Below are positions 34,330 through 42,657 of a DNA stretch of 64,000 nt, in pieces. A program made the translations under genes and the position numbers. Positions within the stretch are counted from its first letter, which is position 1, and each line of letters opens with the position of its first letter. Source of the stretch: Halohasta salina (lineage in GTDB: Archaea > Halobacteriota > Halobacteria > Halobacteriales > Haloferacaceae); the NCBI RefSeq assembly GCF_024178165.1, contig NZ_JAMZIE010000001.1:248001-312000 (forward strand), read 5' to 3'. The notes below the pieces were generated by a model. It saw only the letters and a program-made list of their open reading frames with translations. It was not told the origin of the DNA and did no database searches.

Positions 34330-34806
34330 TCAGCCTGCGTATTCGAGCGGTCGGTCGGCGTCGAGTCTGTCGAGCCCGTCGGTGATCGTTCGGGTCGTCT
34401 CGCCGTCGACGTGGGGGTAGACCGCACACAGCTCGTCGTCCTCGTAGACGGCCAGACAGAGACACGGCAGCGACAGCACCCGGTAGGTTTCGTTGGTGAT
34501 CTCGCAGTCGACCGATTCCACGTTGAACGCCGATTTCAGCGCTACCGACTCCCTGACGGCCCACTGTTGAAACGTGGTGAAGTGGTCGAACACCCGCCGG
34601 TAGTAGGTCGTCCCTTCGAGCGGCCCCGCGATCCGGATCGCCTTCGTCCACACGTTGATATCGAAGTCGTCGATGCGGCCTTCGGCTTCGAGATCGTCGA
34701 GTCGATCCAACACCGTCTGTTTCTGTTGCTCACAGCCGAGTTCCGGGTCCGCCCGCACGAAGAGCGTGACCCGTCGGTGTGGTTTCTCGTCCCCGTTGAT
34801 CATCAT
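34330..34806 (-). CDS. Haloarchaeal protein of unknown function (HTH-domain type)
   Basis: This 158-residue protein begins MMINGDEKPHRRVTLFVRAD and contains KQTVLDRLDDLEAEGRIDDF and YRVLSLPCLCLAVYEDDELC. Similar proteins are common in haloarchaea, often labelled HTH domain protein, with no known role. The ATG at 34806 is supported by TATATA at about 28 bases upstream; the open frame extends to 34842. Confidence 0.65.
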   Translation of the reverse strand: MMINGDEKPHRRVTLFVRADPELGCEQQKQTVLDRLDDLEAEGRIDDFDINVWTKAIRIAGPLEGTTYYRRVFDHFTTFQQWAVRESVALKSAFNVESVDCEITNETYRVLSLPCLCLAVYEDDELCAVYPHVDGETTRTITDGLDRLDADRPLEYAG

Positions 34807-34908
34807 GGGGGCGGTACGCTTAGCACCGGTATATAATGCCACACCCGTCTCAGCGCCGACGTTCAGTACGCTAAGGGCGTTTCCTCAGGAAGAAAAGACG
34901 GTCCGTTC

Positions 34909-35535
34909 CTACTCGACGGGTTCGGGCACCGGATCGATCAGTACGACTGCCTCGCCTTTGATCAGTTGCTTGTCGGATTCGTTACGGACGTTCGTCGACA
35001 GGATGTATTTGTCGTCTTCGAGGTCGTCGACGACCTCGACGGTCGCGGTCAGTCGGTCGCCGATGTAGGCCGGAGCGAGGAACGTCATATCCTGTGAGAG
35101 ATAGATCGTCAGACCGGGGAGCCGCGCGAGGGCGGCGCTGATCAGCCCCGAGACGAGGGTTCCGTGGGCGATCCGGTCGCCGAACCGGCTCTCCTCGGCG
35201 AACTCGCTTTCGAGGTGGAGCCGGTTGGTGTCTCCCGAAACCTCGGCGAAGGCGGCCACGTCCTCGTCCGTAAGCGTTTTCGTAAACGTGATCCGGTCAC
35301 CGACCGTCAGCTCGTCTTCCGCGTCGGCCTCACGGGTGAGTTCCCACTCGGGACGGGCGTAGGCGACCGACGGCCCGCCGCTGGTTCGGTCGGTGTCGCT
35401 AAAGCCGTAGGCCGCCAGCGCTGCGCGGTTGACCTCGACGGCACTCCGGACCAGATGGCCGGTCGCCCGAACCCACGCATCGGCCATGTTGTACGGTACT
35501 GCCTCGATCCCTGCAGTTGATTCTTCACCATTCAT
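34909..35535 (-). CDS. MaoC-like (R)-enoyl-CoA hydratase, PHA-associated
   Basis: This 208-residue hot-dog-fold protein has the hydratase 2 motif SGDTNRLHLESEFAEESRFGDRIAHG near residues 100-125, with Asp and His placed as in PhaJ-type hydratases. These convert trans-2-enoyl-CoA to (R)-3-hydroxyacyl-CoA, the monomer for PHA synthase. The gene is divergent from phaR, as reported for maoC next to phaRPEC in Haloferax mediterranei. The N-terminal 60 residues are an additional, helical extension. Confidence 0.85.
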   Translation of the reverse strand: MNGEESTAGIEAVPYNMADAWVRATGHLVRSAVEVNRAALAAYGFSDTDRTSGGPSVAYARPEWELTREADAEDELTVGDRITFTKTLTDEDVAAFAEVSGDTNRLHLESEFAEESRFGDRIAHGTLVSGLISAALARLPGLTIYLSQDMTFLAPAYIGDRLTATVEVVDDLEDDKYILSTNVRNESDKQLIKGEAVVLIDPVPEPVE

Positions 35536-35648
35536 AATTGATGATATTCGGAACTCAGTGGGTACCGTTCTTATCCGTTTCGGTCACCACCCTCCTGTCG
35601 ACGGTCGCCATCAACATCAGTCGACCTGTTGTACGGTGTTCCGTCATT

Positions 35649-35673
35649 TACCATTTGTTGCCATCAGATGGTA
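35649..35673. promoter_or_regulatory. Inverted repeat in maoC-phaR intergenic region
   Basis: TACCATTTG (35649-35657) and CAGATGGTA (35665-35673) pair at 8 of 9 positions with a 7-base spacer. The site lies about 57 bases before the phaR ATG. PhaR represses its own phaRP promoter in Haloferax mediterranei, so this could be an operator, but the binding site is not established here. Confidence 0.35.
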
Positions 35674-35729
35674 CGAGTTGGTATTTGGCGACAAGGATTA
35701 AGTAGGAGTCGGCCGAAGTTGTAGTCGAG

Positions 35730-36056
35730 ATGACGAACAGTCCGGACGAGATGGCGTGGTCGCCGATGCAGTTTGCGACACAACTGCAGGAGGCGAGCCA
35801 AGAGATGACCACCCAGCAAATGCAGGCGTTCACCGAACTCCTGTCGGGGCGACGAGACAGCAGTCAGTCGACGCTCGATCCGGCGGGGTTGACCTCGCTC
35901 GGAACCGAGATGGCGATGTTCAAAACGCGTGTGCAGAGCGGTGGTCGTATCAGTATCCCCGACACCGAACGCGAAGTGCTGGGTATCGACGAGGGAGATA
36001 TCGTCCAGACGTTCGTCATTCCAGTACCGCAGTCCTCCAGCGGTTCCGATCAGTAA
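35730..36056 (+). CDS. phaR: AbrB-type regulator of PHA locus
   Basis: This 108-residue protein has an N-terminal amphipathic region rich in Gln and Met (about 1-60) and a C-terminal AbrB/SpoVT-like swapped-hairpin domain: FKTRVQSGGRISIPDTEREVLGIDEGDIVQ. In haloarchaea PhaR binds DNA to control phaRP and may bind granules. It is the first gene of phaR-phaP-phaE-phaC. A short spacer (19 bases) precedes phaP. Confidence 0.85.
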   Translation: MTNSPDEMAWSPMQFATQLQEASQEMTTQQMQAFTELLSGRRDSSQSTLDPAGLTSLGTEMAMFKTRVQSGGRISIPDTEREVLGIDEGDIVQTFVIPVPQSSSGSDQ

Positions 36057-36075
36057 CACGATCTCAGTGATTCCA

Positions 36076-36648
36076 ATGAGTAATACCAACCAGTCCCCGC
36101 GTATGAACCCGATGGCATCGATGATCGCAATGCAGCGGCAGTCGATCAAACAGGGCCAGCAGATGCTCTCCCAGAGCATGAACGCCCAGCGGCAGCTGCC
36201 CCGCATGTGGAAGGACGCGATCGAGTCCCAGCGGTCTGTCCAGAAGACGGGCCTCGAAGCCAGCCGCAGCCTCGCCAAAGGGATGGTAGAGATGATGGAA
36301 GCGAGCGTCCCCAGCGACCAGCCGATGGTCGGCGAGGACGAACACGACGCCAGCGAGCGTCAGCACGAGGCCTTCGAGAGCCTCCATCAGGCGGTCGACG
36401 ACCAGTTCGAGGCCGTAGACGAGATCAGCGACCAGACGTGGGAGTCGATCGAGGGGCAGCTCGAGGAGAACGCCGACAATTACGCCGAGTTCGTCGACCA
36501 GTCGACCTCGATGACCGAGGAGTCGGTCAACGCCGTCGTCGAGTCGCTCGAAGACATGGAGTCGGAGGTCGGCGAAGGCGTCGGCTACGGCGGCGACATC
36601 GGGACGACCCGAATGGACGTCGACATCGACGACGAAGAGACGGCCTAA
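36076..36648 (+). CDS. phaP: PHA granule-associated phasin
   Basis: This 190-residue protein is alpha-helical, amphipathic and rich in Gln, Met and acidic residues, without membrane helices. That fits haloarchaeal PhaP, the major PHA granule coat protein. Helices run through about residues 12-165 (SIKQGQQMLSQSMNAQRQLP, then HEAFESLHQAVDDQFEAVDE). It lies 19 bases after phaR and 20 bases before phaE. Confidence 0.85.
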   Translation: MSNTNQSPRMNPMASMIAMQRQSIKQGQQMLSQSMNAQRQLPRMWKDAIESQRSVQKTGLEASRSLAKGMVEMMEASVPSDQPMVGEDEHDASERQHEAFESLHQAVDDQFEAVDEISDQTWESIEGQLEENADNYAEFVDQSTSMTEESVNAVVESLEDMESEVGEGVGYGGDIGTTRMDVDIDDEETA

Positions 36649-36668
36649 ACAGCCAGCAGAGCCCTCCG

Positions 36669-37229
36669 ATGTCCGATACTAATCAGTCGACAGCAGCCGG
36701 TGAACAGTGGAGCGAGTACGCCGAGGAGATGAACCGCTCGTTCGTCGAGGCCTTCGAGCAGAACATGCGGATGCAGTCGGAGTTTCTCGACTCGTGGCGC
36801 GAGTCGCTCGCCGACAGCGGTCTCGACGAGACGACCGTCGACGGGATGCAGGGGGTCAGCCGGGCCTACGAGGTCTGGATGGAGGCCGCCGACGCCCAGT
36901 ACGAACTGGTCGACGAGTCGCTCCGCGGCGAGGACGTCGTGCTGGAGTCGTTCCGTGACGTCTGGCTCAACGCGGCCAACGACGCATTCAAAGAGGTGAT
37001 GGGAACCGGCGCGTTCGCCGCGGCGACGGGCCAGACGGTCGGCGATATGCTCGAAGCGAGCGAACAGCTCGACGAGCTCAATCGGGAGACGCTCCACTCG
37101 TTCGGCTTCGCCACCGACGACGACATCGCGGAGGTCGGCGAGCGGCTGGTCGAACTCGAACGCCGACAGCAGGCCGTCGAACGGAAACTCGATCAGGTGC
37201 TCGAACGCCTCGACCACGACGACTCATGA
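36669..37229 (+). CDS. phaE: PHA synthase subunit PhaE
   Basis: This 186-residue helical protein has the PhaE pattern: an N-terminal [21 protein letters not shown], a central [20 protein letters not shown] and a C-terminal coiled coil [20 protein letters not shown]. PhaE pairs with PhaC to form the active class III synthase. Its stop overlaps the phaC start by 4 bases (ATGA), so translation is coupled. Confidence 0.9.
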   Translation: MSDTNQSTAAGEQWSEYAEEMNRSFVEAFEQNMRMQSEFLDSWRESLADSGLDETTVDGMQGVSRAYEVWMEAADAQYELVDESLRGEDVVLESFRDVWLNAANDAFKEVMGTGAFAAATGQTVGDMLEASEQLDELNRETLHSFGFATDDDIAEVGERLVELERRQQAVERKLDQVLERLDHDDS

Positions 37230-38839
37230 ACCCCTTTACCGCCACCGTCGACGCCCAGCAGCGCGGCTTCGATGCCGCCGCGGAGTACTTCGAGAAGGTC
37301 CCAAAGCTTGCCGAACAGGTCGACCGCGTCGCCGACATCGAGGTCGGACTGACGCCCAACGAGGTCGTCTACGAGGAGAACAAGCTCGAACTGCTCCACT
37401 ACACTCCCGAGATGGCGGGCATCGAGCCCGAGACCCGACAGGACGTCCCGATCCTCATCGTCTACGCGCTTATCAACAAACCCTACATCCTCGACCTCCA
37501 GCCCGACCGCAGCGTGATCCGTCGACTTCTGGAGGGCGGCTTCGACGTCTACCTCATCGACTGGGGCGAACCCTCCCGGCTGGATGCGAGCCTCACCATC
37601 GAGGACTACGTGCGGCGGTACACCGACAACTGCGTCGACGTCGTCGCCGAGCGCTCCGATCAGGAGTCGATCAACCTCTTGGGCTACTGCATGGGCGGGA
37701 CGATGAGCGTCATGTACGCCGCCTTGTTCCCCGAGAAGGTCAGGAATTTGGGACTGATGGCCGCCGGGCTCTGTTTCGACGACACCGGTGGCGTCCTCGA
37801 ACTCTGGGGCGACGAGGCGTATTACGACGCCGAACAGGTCGCCGACACCTTCGGCAACATCCCGGCGGACTTCCTCGATATCGGCTTCGCGCTGATGGAC
37901 CCGGTCTCGAACTACGTGAGCAAGTACCTCCGGCTCTACGAGAACGTCGAGGACGACGAGTTCGTCGAGAACTTCGCTCGGATGGAGCGGTGGCTCGACG
38001 AGGGGATCGACGTCGCGGGCGAGACCTACACGGAGTTCATCGAGGACATCTACCAGGACAACAAACTCGCGCGCAATGAGTACTACCTCGGCGACGACCA
38101 CGTCGACCTCGGTAACATCGACCTGCCGATCGTGCAGGTGATCGGCCACTACGACCACCTGATTCCCCCGGAGTCGAGTACGGGATTCAACGAGCTGGTG
38201 CCCGGCAACGTGACCACTTTCGAGGCACGGTCGGGCCACATCGGGCTATCGGTCTCCTCGACATCCCACGACGAACTGTGGCCGAACGTCGCCGCGTGGT
38301 TCGCCGAGCGGTCCCAGCCGGAAGCCGACAGCGACGAACCCGAGGACGAAGCCGAAGCCGACGAGACGACGACGGCCAGCGAGGCCGACGCCCGCGAGAT
38401 CGACGACAGCGACGTCGACACCGAGGCAGCGTATGGCGACGAAGACCTCGACAGCGAGTACGGCGACGAGGAGGTCGATGGCGAGTACGGCGATGAAGAC
38501 CTCGACAGCGAGTACGGCGACGAGGAGGTCGCCGAGAGCGACGACGCCGAAGACGTCGAGCGTGACGAGGATCACGAGGCCGAAAGCGACGTGACCGACA
38601 CGGAGTCACCCGCGGAACCCGACGACGAGCACCGAGAGCCGACGTTTACCAAGGAGACCGAGCCGCTGGAGTCGGTGTACGGAATCGGTCCCCACTACGC
38701 CGAACAGCTCCGCGAGGCGGGCGTCGAGAGCATCGACGCTCTCGTCGACGCTGACGCCGAACGGCTGGCCGACGACGTCGGTGTCTCGGTCGACCGCGCA
38801 GCCGAGTGGATCGAAAACGCCGGGAACCACGGTTCCTGA
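37226..38839 (+). CDS. phaC: Class III PHA synthase PhaC with acidic repeats and HhH tail
   Basis: This 537-residue enzyme polymerises 3-hydroxyacyl-CoA into polyester at the granule surface. The alpha/beta-hydrolase core (about 40-365) has the nucleophile C155 in [11 protein letters not shown]310 in GHYDHLIPP and H338 in [10 protein letters not shown] linker of about 110 residues follows, almost wholly Asp/Glu, with four 9-residue repeats of type YGDEDLDSE at 403-438. Residues 479-533 form a helix-hairpin-helix domain ([20 protein letters not shown]). Haloarchaeal PhaC proteins have extended C-termini, but an HhH domain is unexpected. The DNA repeat of 54 bases spans 38431-38537. Confidence 0.92.
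   Translation: MNPFTATVDAQQRGFDAAAEYFEKVPKLAEQVDRVADIEVGLTPNEVVYEENKLELLHYTPEMAGIEPETRQDVPILIVYALINKPYILDLQPDRSVIRRLLEGGFDVYLIDWGEPSRLDASLTIEDYVRRYTDNCVDVVAERSDQESINLLGYCMGGTMSVMYAALFPEKVRNLGLMAAGLCFDDTGGVLELWGDEAYYDAEQVADTFGNIPADFLDIGFALMDPVSNYVSKYLRLYENVEDDEFVENFARMERWLDEGIDVAGETYTEFIEDIYQDNKLARNEYYLGDDHVDLGNIDLPIVQVIGHYDHLIPPESSTGFNELVPGNVTTFEARSGHIGLSVSSTSHDELWPNVAAWFAERSQPEADSDEPEDEAEADETTTASEADAREIDDSDVDTEAAYGDEDLDSEYGDEEVDGEYGDEDLDSEYGDEEVAESDDAEDVERDEDHEAESDVTDTESPAEPDDEHREPTFTKETEPLESVYGIGPHYAEQLREAGVESIDALVDADAERLADDVGVSVDRAAEWIENAGNHGS
38431..38537 (+). repeat. 54-base tandem repeat in phaC
   Basis: Two copies (38431-38484 and 38485-38537) encode [18 protein letters not shown] and [18 protein letters not shown]. 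Each splits into two 9-residue units. The repeat is in frame, so copy number can change without breaking the gene. Confidence 0.9.
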
Positions 38840-38929
38840 GTGGGCGCGTAGTTGGGTCCGGTCTGTCACGATCTGTTTCTGCTCGAATTGACCGTACTGG
38901 CTACTGTAACAAGACTTAATGGCGGATTC

Positions 38930-38965
38930 GACACACCAGTAGACAAGCGGTCGACACGGTGTGTC
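38930..38965. promoter_or_regulatory. Inverted repeat upstream of phaB-like gene
   Basis: GACACACC (38930-38937) and GGTGTGTC (38958-38965) are perfect arms 20 bases apart, just downstream of a TATA-like CTTAAT (38915-38920). The site lies about 110 bases before the phaB-like ATG. It could be an operator or a leader hairpin. Confidence 0.35.
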
Positions 38966-39073
38966 CCCACTACTCCCTCCACCGATCGCCCCCAGTTCGA
39001 CAGCCACCGAGCCGACAGCTCGTCGAGACAGGGGCGTTTCTCACACCCAGTGTAACCGCTCGATCCCCGCAAT

Positions 39074-39817
39074 ATGAACCTAGACTCTCAGACGTGTGTT
39101 GTGACCGGCTCGTCACGCGGTATCGGCAGAGGAATCGCAACCGAACTCGGCAGCCACGGCGCGAACGTCGTCGTCAACTACCGCTCGTCGGAAGGCGAGG
39201 CCTACGATGTCGTCGACGCCATCGAGGCCGACGGCGGCACTGCCATCGCCGTTCAGGCCGACGTCACCGACGGCGAGGCGGTCGACGCGATGGCCGACCG
39301 GGTTCGGAACGCCTTCGGGCCCGCCGACGTCCTGATCAACAACGCCGGCATCACGGTCGACAAGCGGTTCGACGAGATGACCCGCGAGGACTGGGATGCG
39401 GTGATGGAGGTCAACCTCGGCGGCGTCTACAACTGCACCGACGCCTTCTACGACGACCTCCGGGCGGCCGACCACGGCCGGCTGATCAACATCTCCAGCG
39501 TCGTCGGCCAGCAGGGCAACTACGGACAGGCCAACTACGCGGCGGCCAAAAGCGGCCTGTTCGGCTTCACGCGAACGATCGCCCTCGAACTCGCCTCGAC
39601 GGGGACGACCGCCAACTGCGTCTCGCCGGGGTTCGTCGAGACCGATATGCTCGCCGACGTCCCCGAGCGCGTCCGCGAGAAGATCCGTAACCGGATCCCG
39701 CTGGACCGGTTCGCCGAGGTCGAGGACATCACCGGCATCGTCCGGTTCCTCGCCGGCCCCGACGCCGACTACATGACCGGCCAGATCCTCGGAGTCAACG
39801 GCGGCATGGAGTGGTAG
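39074..39817 (+). CDS. phaB: Short-chain dehydrogenase, acetoacetyl-CoA reductase-like
   Basis: This 247-residue SDR enzyme has the cofactor motif TGSSRGIGRG, NNAG in VLINNAGITVDKRF, and the catalytic Ser-Tyr-Lys in ISSVVGQQGNYGQANYAAAKSG. FabG/PhaB members reduce acetoacetyl-CoA (or ACP) to (R)-3-hydroxybutyryl-CoA. Placement directly after phaC supports a PHA role over fatty-acid synthesis, since archaea lack the latter. It has its own promoter region of 234 bases. The substrate assignment is inference from context. Confidence 0.88.
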   Translation: MNLDSQTCVVTGSSRGIGRGIATELGSHGANVVVNYRSSEGEAYDVVDAIEADGGTAIAVQADVTDGEAVDAMADRVRNAFGPADVLINNAGITVDKRFDEMTREDWDAVMEVNLGGVYNCTDAFYDDLRAADHGRLINISSVVGQQGNYGQANYAAAKSGLFGFTRTIALELASTGTTANCVSPGFVETDMLADVPERVREKIRNRIPLDRFAEVEDITGIVRFLAGPDADYMTGQILGVNGGMEW

Positions 39818-39928
39818 CCCCCGCGCCCCCGGCTTCGGCCCGACCGGTCGACCGTCGGTCAGTCCGACCGATCGGACAGATGTCGACTCGGTAGGTTCTT
39901 ATAAGCGGACGGCCTTCCATGAGAAGGA

Positions 39929-40165
39929 ATGTCTAGTGGGACCTCGGACGGCGATCTCACGCTCACGCCGGCCGATAGACGTATTTTAGCATACCTCGCG
40001 GTCTCGGGTGCGGACTACCCAGCACTGATCGCCTCGAACACCGGGCTCCACGTCCCGCTGGTCGAACGCCGCTGTCTCGTTCTCGAAGCCGCCGGCCTGC
40101 TCGAACCGGTCAGCGGCGAGGTCATCTACCGCCTCACCGCGTACGGCCGCTCGGTCGCCCGGTAG
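39929..40165 (+). CDS. Small winged-helix protein
   Basis: This 78-residue protein has a single winged-helix domain: PADRRILAYLAVSGADYPALIA, then LHVPLVERRCLVLEAAGLLE and a wing VSGEVIYRLTAYGRSVA. Similar PhiH1-repressor-like proteins are common in haloarchaea. The target is unknown. It is convergent with the ABC permease gene. Confidence 0.7.
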   Translation: MSSGTSDGDLTLTPADRRILAYLAVSGADYPALIASNTGLHVPLVERRCLVLEAAGLLEPVSGEVIYRLTAYGRSVAR

Positions 40166-40195
40166 CCGCCGGTCGAGACGGCACGGGCCCCCGTT

Positions 40196-41005
40196 TCAAT
40201 CGGTCAGCCCGTAGCCCCGCTTGAACAGCGCGATGTCGAGCCCCACCACGACGGCGGCCCCGCCAGACAACACCGCCAGCGAGGTCAGGGGGTCGACCTC
40301 CGCGACACCCAGAAAGCCGTAGCGGACGCCGTTGACCATGTACACCATCGGGTTCAACAAGGAAATGTCCCGGAGCAGCGGCGGCAGATCACCCAGCGAG
40401 TAGAAGACGGCTCCGAAAAACACCAGCGGCCGCAACAGGAACTGGTTCATCATCGTCAGGTCGTCGAAGTCCTCGGCGACCAGTCCGCCGACGATGCCGA
40501 GGCTCGCAAACAGCAGCGTGATCACGAGCATGAACGCGACGAGGAACAGCGGCTGGGCGACCGGGACCGACTGGTAGAGCCCGCCGATGATCACCACCCC
40601 GAGCACGGAGATGAGCGTCCCGACCAGCACGCCGCGCAACGCCGACGACAGCAGGTAGGCCCAGACCATCCCCGCATACGACAGCGGCGAGGTCAGCGTC
40701 TCGTCGATGTACTCGTTCCACCGGCCGTGGAAGATCGAAAACGAGGCGTTCTCGAAGGCGTTGGAGACCGCCCCCAGCACCACGAGGCCGGGCAGGATAA
40801 ACAGGATGTAGGGGACGCCGATGATCTCGCCGACGCGGTCGCCGAGGACGACGCCGAACACCGAGAAGTACAGCACGTTGGTGATAAACGGCGGGACGAA
40901 GGTGTTTCGCGGTCGACGCACATACCGGAGGATCTCCCGTTTCACGAGGGTATAAAACCCGGTCGGGACGCCGGCCGACGCGGCCATGCGGTCGACGACG
41001 CTCAT
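40196..41005 (-). CDS. ABC-2 type transporter permease
   Basis: This 269-residue protein has about six membrane helices and the ABC-2 pattern of drug or polysaccharide exporters: PRNTFVPPFITNVLYFSVFGVVLG at the start, SFSIFHGRWNEYIDETLTSPLS in the middle and NPMVYMVNGVRYGFLG near the end. It overlaps the ATPase gene by 4 bases and forms the membrane half of the exporter. Confidence 0.88.
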   Translation of the reverse strand: MSVVDRMAASAGVPTGFYTLVKREILRYVRRPRNTFVPPFITNVLYFSVFGVVLGDRVGEIIGVPYILFILPGLVVLGAVSNAFENASFSIFHGRWNEYIDETLTSPLSYAGMVWAYLLSSALRGVLVGTLISVLGVVIIGGLYQSVPVAQPLFLVAFMLVITLLFASLGIVGGLVAEDFDDLTMMNQFLLRPLVFFGAVFYSLGDLPPLLRDISLLNPMVYMVNGVRYGFLGVAEVDPLTSLAVLSGGAAVVVGLDIALFKRGYGLTD

Positions 41006-42039
41006 CGGTCGACCGCCTCGCTCCGGCCGCCATCGGGAGCCACTGGCTGTTCTTCCGCCGGTTCGTCCTCGTCGACCGCGTCGCTCGCCCGCTCGTCGGG
41101 CGTCGCGTCGCGTTCGGCCGTGCGGGTCATCTCGACGAAGATCTCTTCGAGGGAGGTCCGAGCGATCTCCAGATCCACGATCTCCAGTCCGGCCCGGTCG
41201 AGTTCGCGGACCAGTTCCGGCGCGACCAGTCCACCCTCGCGGGCGGTGACTTCGAGTTTGTGACCGTTGAGGTCGACCGACTCCACGCGGTCGTCGCCGG
41301 CCAGTAGCGCCGGCACTTCAGTCGGGGTCGACCTGAGTTCGACGACGATCCGGTCGGCCCCACGGCCTTTGAGTTCCTCGGGGGTAGCGACCGCTCGCAC
41401 CGACCCCGAATCAAGGATGGCGACCTCGTCACAGAGGCGTTCGGCCTCCTCGATGTAGTGGGTCGTCAGCAGGATTGTCGTCCCCTGCTCGTTGAGTTCG
41501 GTGACCAGATCCCACAGGTCTCGCCGGAGCTGGACGTCGACGCCGGCGCTCGGCTCGTCGAGGATCAGCAGGTCGGGATCGGTGATCAGTGCCCGCGCCA
41601 GCAGAAAGCGCCGTTTCATCCCGCCGGAGAGCCAGTCGAAGCGCGTATCCCGCTTGTCGTAGATGCCCACCTGTTTGAGCACCTCGTCGGCCCGCTGGCG
41701 GGCCTCGTGGGCCGGAATCCCGTGATAGCCAGCCTTGTGTTCGAGCACCTCTCGGATCGGGAAAAAGCGGTCGACGTTGAACTCCTGTGGCGCGAGGCCG
41801 ATGGCGTTGCGAGCCTCCTGATAGTCCGCTTCGACGTCGTGGCCGAAGACGCGGGCGGTCCCGCCGGATTTCCGGACGAGCCCGACGAGAATGTTGATGA
41901 AGGTCGTCTTGCCCGCCCCGTTGGGGCCGAGCAGGCCGAAGAAGCTCCCTTCGGGGACGGTCAGCGAGACGCCATCGAGGGCCGTTACGTCCTCGTACTC
42001 CTTTTTCAACTCCCGGATTTCGAGGGCCGGCCCGCTCAT
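41002..42039 (-). CDS. ABC transporter ATP-binding protein (drug/multidrug export type)
   Basis: This 345-residue ATPase has Walker A GPNGAGKTT near residue 38, the signature LSGGMKRR near 138, Walker B LLILDEPSAGVD near 160, and a switch His in LLTTHYIEEAERL. A C-terminal extension of about 110 residues includes the DrrA-like accessory region, then an acidic tail. The ATG at 42039 is chosen, overlapping the ArsR stop by 4 bases. Order arsR-ATPase-permease suggests inducible efflux. Confidence 0.9.
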   Translation of the reverse strand: MSGPALEIRELKKEYEDVTALDGVSLTVPEGSFFGLLGPNGAGKTTFINILVGLVRKSGGTARVFGHDVEADYQEARNAIGLAPQEFNVDRFFPIREVLEHKAGYHGIPAHEARQRADEVLKQVGIYDKRDTRFDWLSGGMKRRFLLARALITDPDLLILDEPSAGVDVQLRRDLWDLVTELNEQGTTILLTTHYIEEAERLCDEVAILDSGSVRAVATPEELKGRGADRIVVELRSTPTEVPALLAGDDRVESVDLNGHKLEVTAREGGLVAPELVRELDRAGLEIVDLEIARTSLEEIFVEMTRTAERDATPDERASDAVDEDEPAEEQPVAPDGGRSEAVDR

Positions 42040-42431
42040 TCGTCGACCTCCGTCCGATCGGCGAGGCCGGCCGCGCGGTCGACGAGTTCGAACACGCCGT
42101 CGTCGGCCACGCCGTAGTAGCTCCACTTGCCCTCCTTCCGGGTAGTGACGAGTCCGACATCGGTCAGGTGGCGAAGCTGCGAGGCGACCGTCGACTGCGG
42201 CGCGTCGACGGCGGTCTGCAGCTCACAGACACAACACTCGCCGTCCCGAAGCGCCCACAACAGGCGGAGCCGTAGGGGATTCGAGAGCGTCCCACAGAGA
42301 CGGCTCACTCGGTCGGCGACCGCAGGATTGCCCGCCCGCTCGCGGAGGGTCGCCGCCTCCGCCTCGGGGTCGTCGTAGAGTCGCGACAGGGAGTCTGGCA
42401 GCTCACCCGTCGACGCGGTCGAATCAGTCAT
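42036..42431 (-). CDS. ArsR-family transcriptional regulator
   Basis: This 131-residue protein has the ArsR/SmtB winged helix: LCGTLSNPLRLRLLWALRDG, then CCVCELQTAVDAPQSTVASQLRHL (recognition helices) and the wing GLVTTRKEGKWSYYG. The GECCVCEL segment sits where ArsR/CadC-type sensors have the CxC metal or arsenite site, so thiol-binding metal sensing is plausible. It heads a three-gene efflux operon. A perfect dyad covers its start codon. Confidence 0.85.
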   Translation of the reverse strand: MTDSTASTGELPDSLSRLYDDPEAEAATLRERAGNPAVADRVSRLCGTLSNPLRLRLLWALRDGECCVCELQTAVDAPQSTVASQLRHLTDVGLVTTRKEGKWSYYGVADDGVFELVDRAAGLADRTEVDE

Positions 42432-42451
42432 ATCGTAGTCGTTCGATATGA
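42428..42451. promoter_or_regulatory. Perfect dyad over arsR-type start codon (operator)
   Basis: TCATATCG (42428-42435) and CGATATGA (42444-42451) are exact inverted arms with an 8-base spacer. On the minus strand the TATA-like TATTTA (42463-42468) is just upstream, so the dyad would cover the transcription start and the ATG at 42431. This fits autorepression by the ArsR-type product. Confidence 0.65.
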
Positions 42452-42657
42452 GTCTGCCACCTAAATACTGCGTGATCGGGCTCCTGCGTGGCTGTGTCTC
42501 ACAGTCTCGATCGGCGGTCGGGGGCTACGCTACGTGACGGTCGACGCGCTCGCGGAGTACGCGACAACGGTCCCGTTCAGGCCGACCGTGGTGACTCTCA
42601 ACTCGACGTGAACAATCCATAACCCGGTCGAAGCCCGTGTATTCCCCACGCTTCCCA

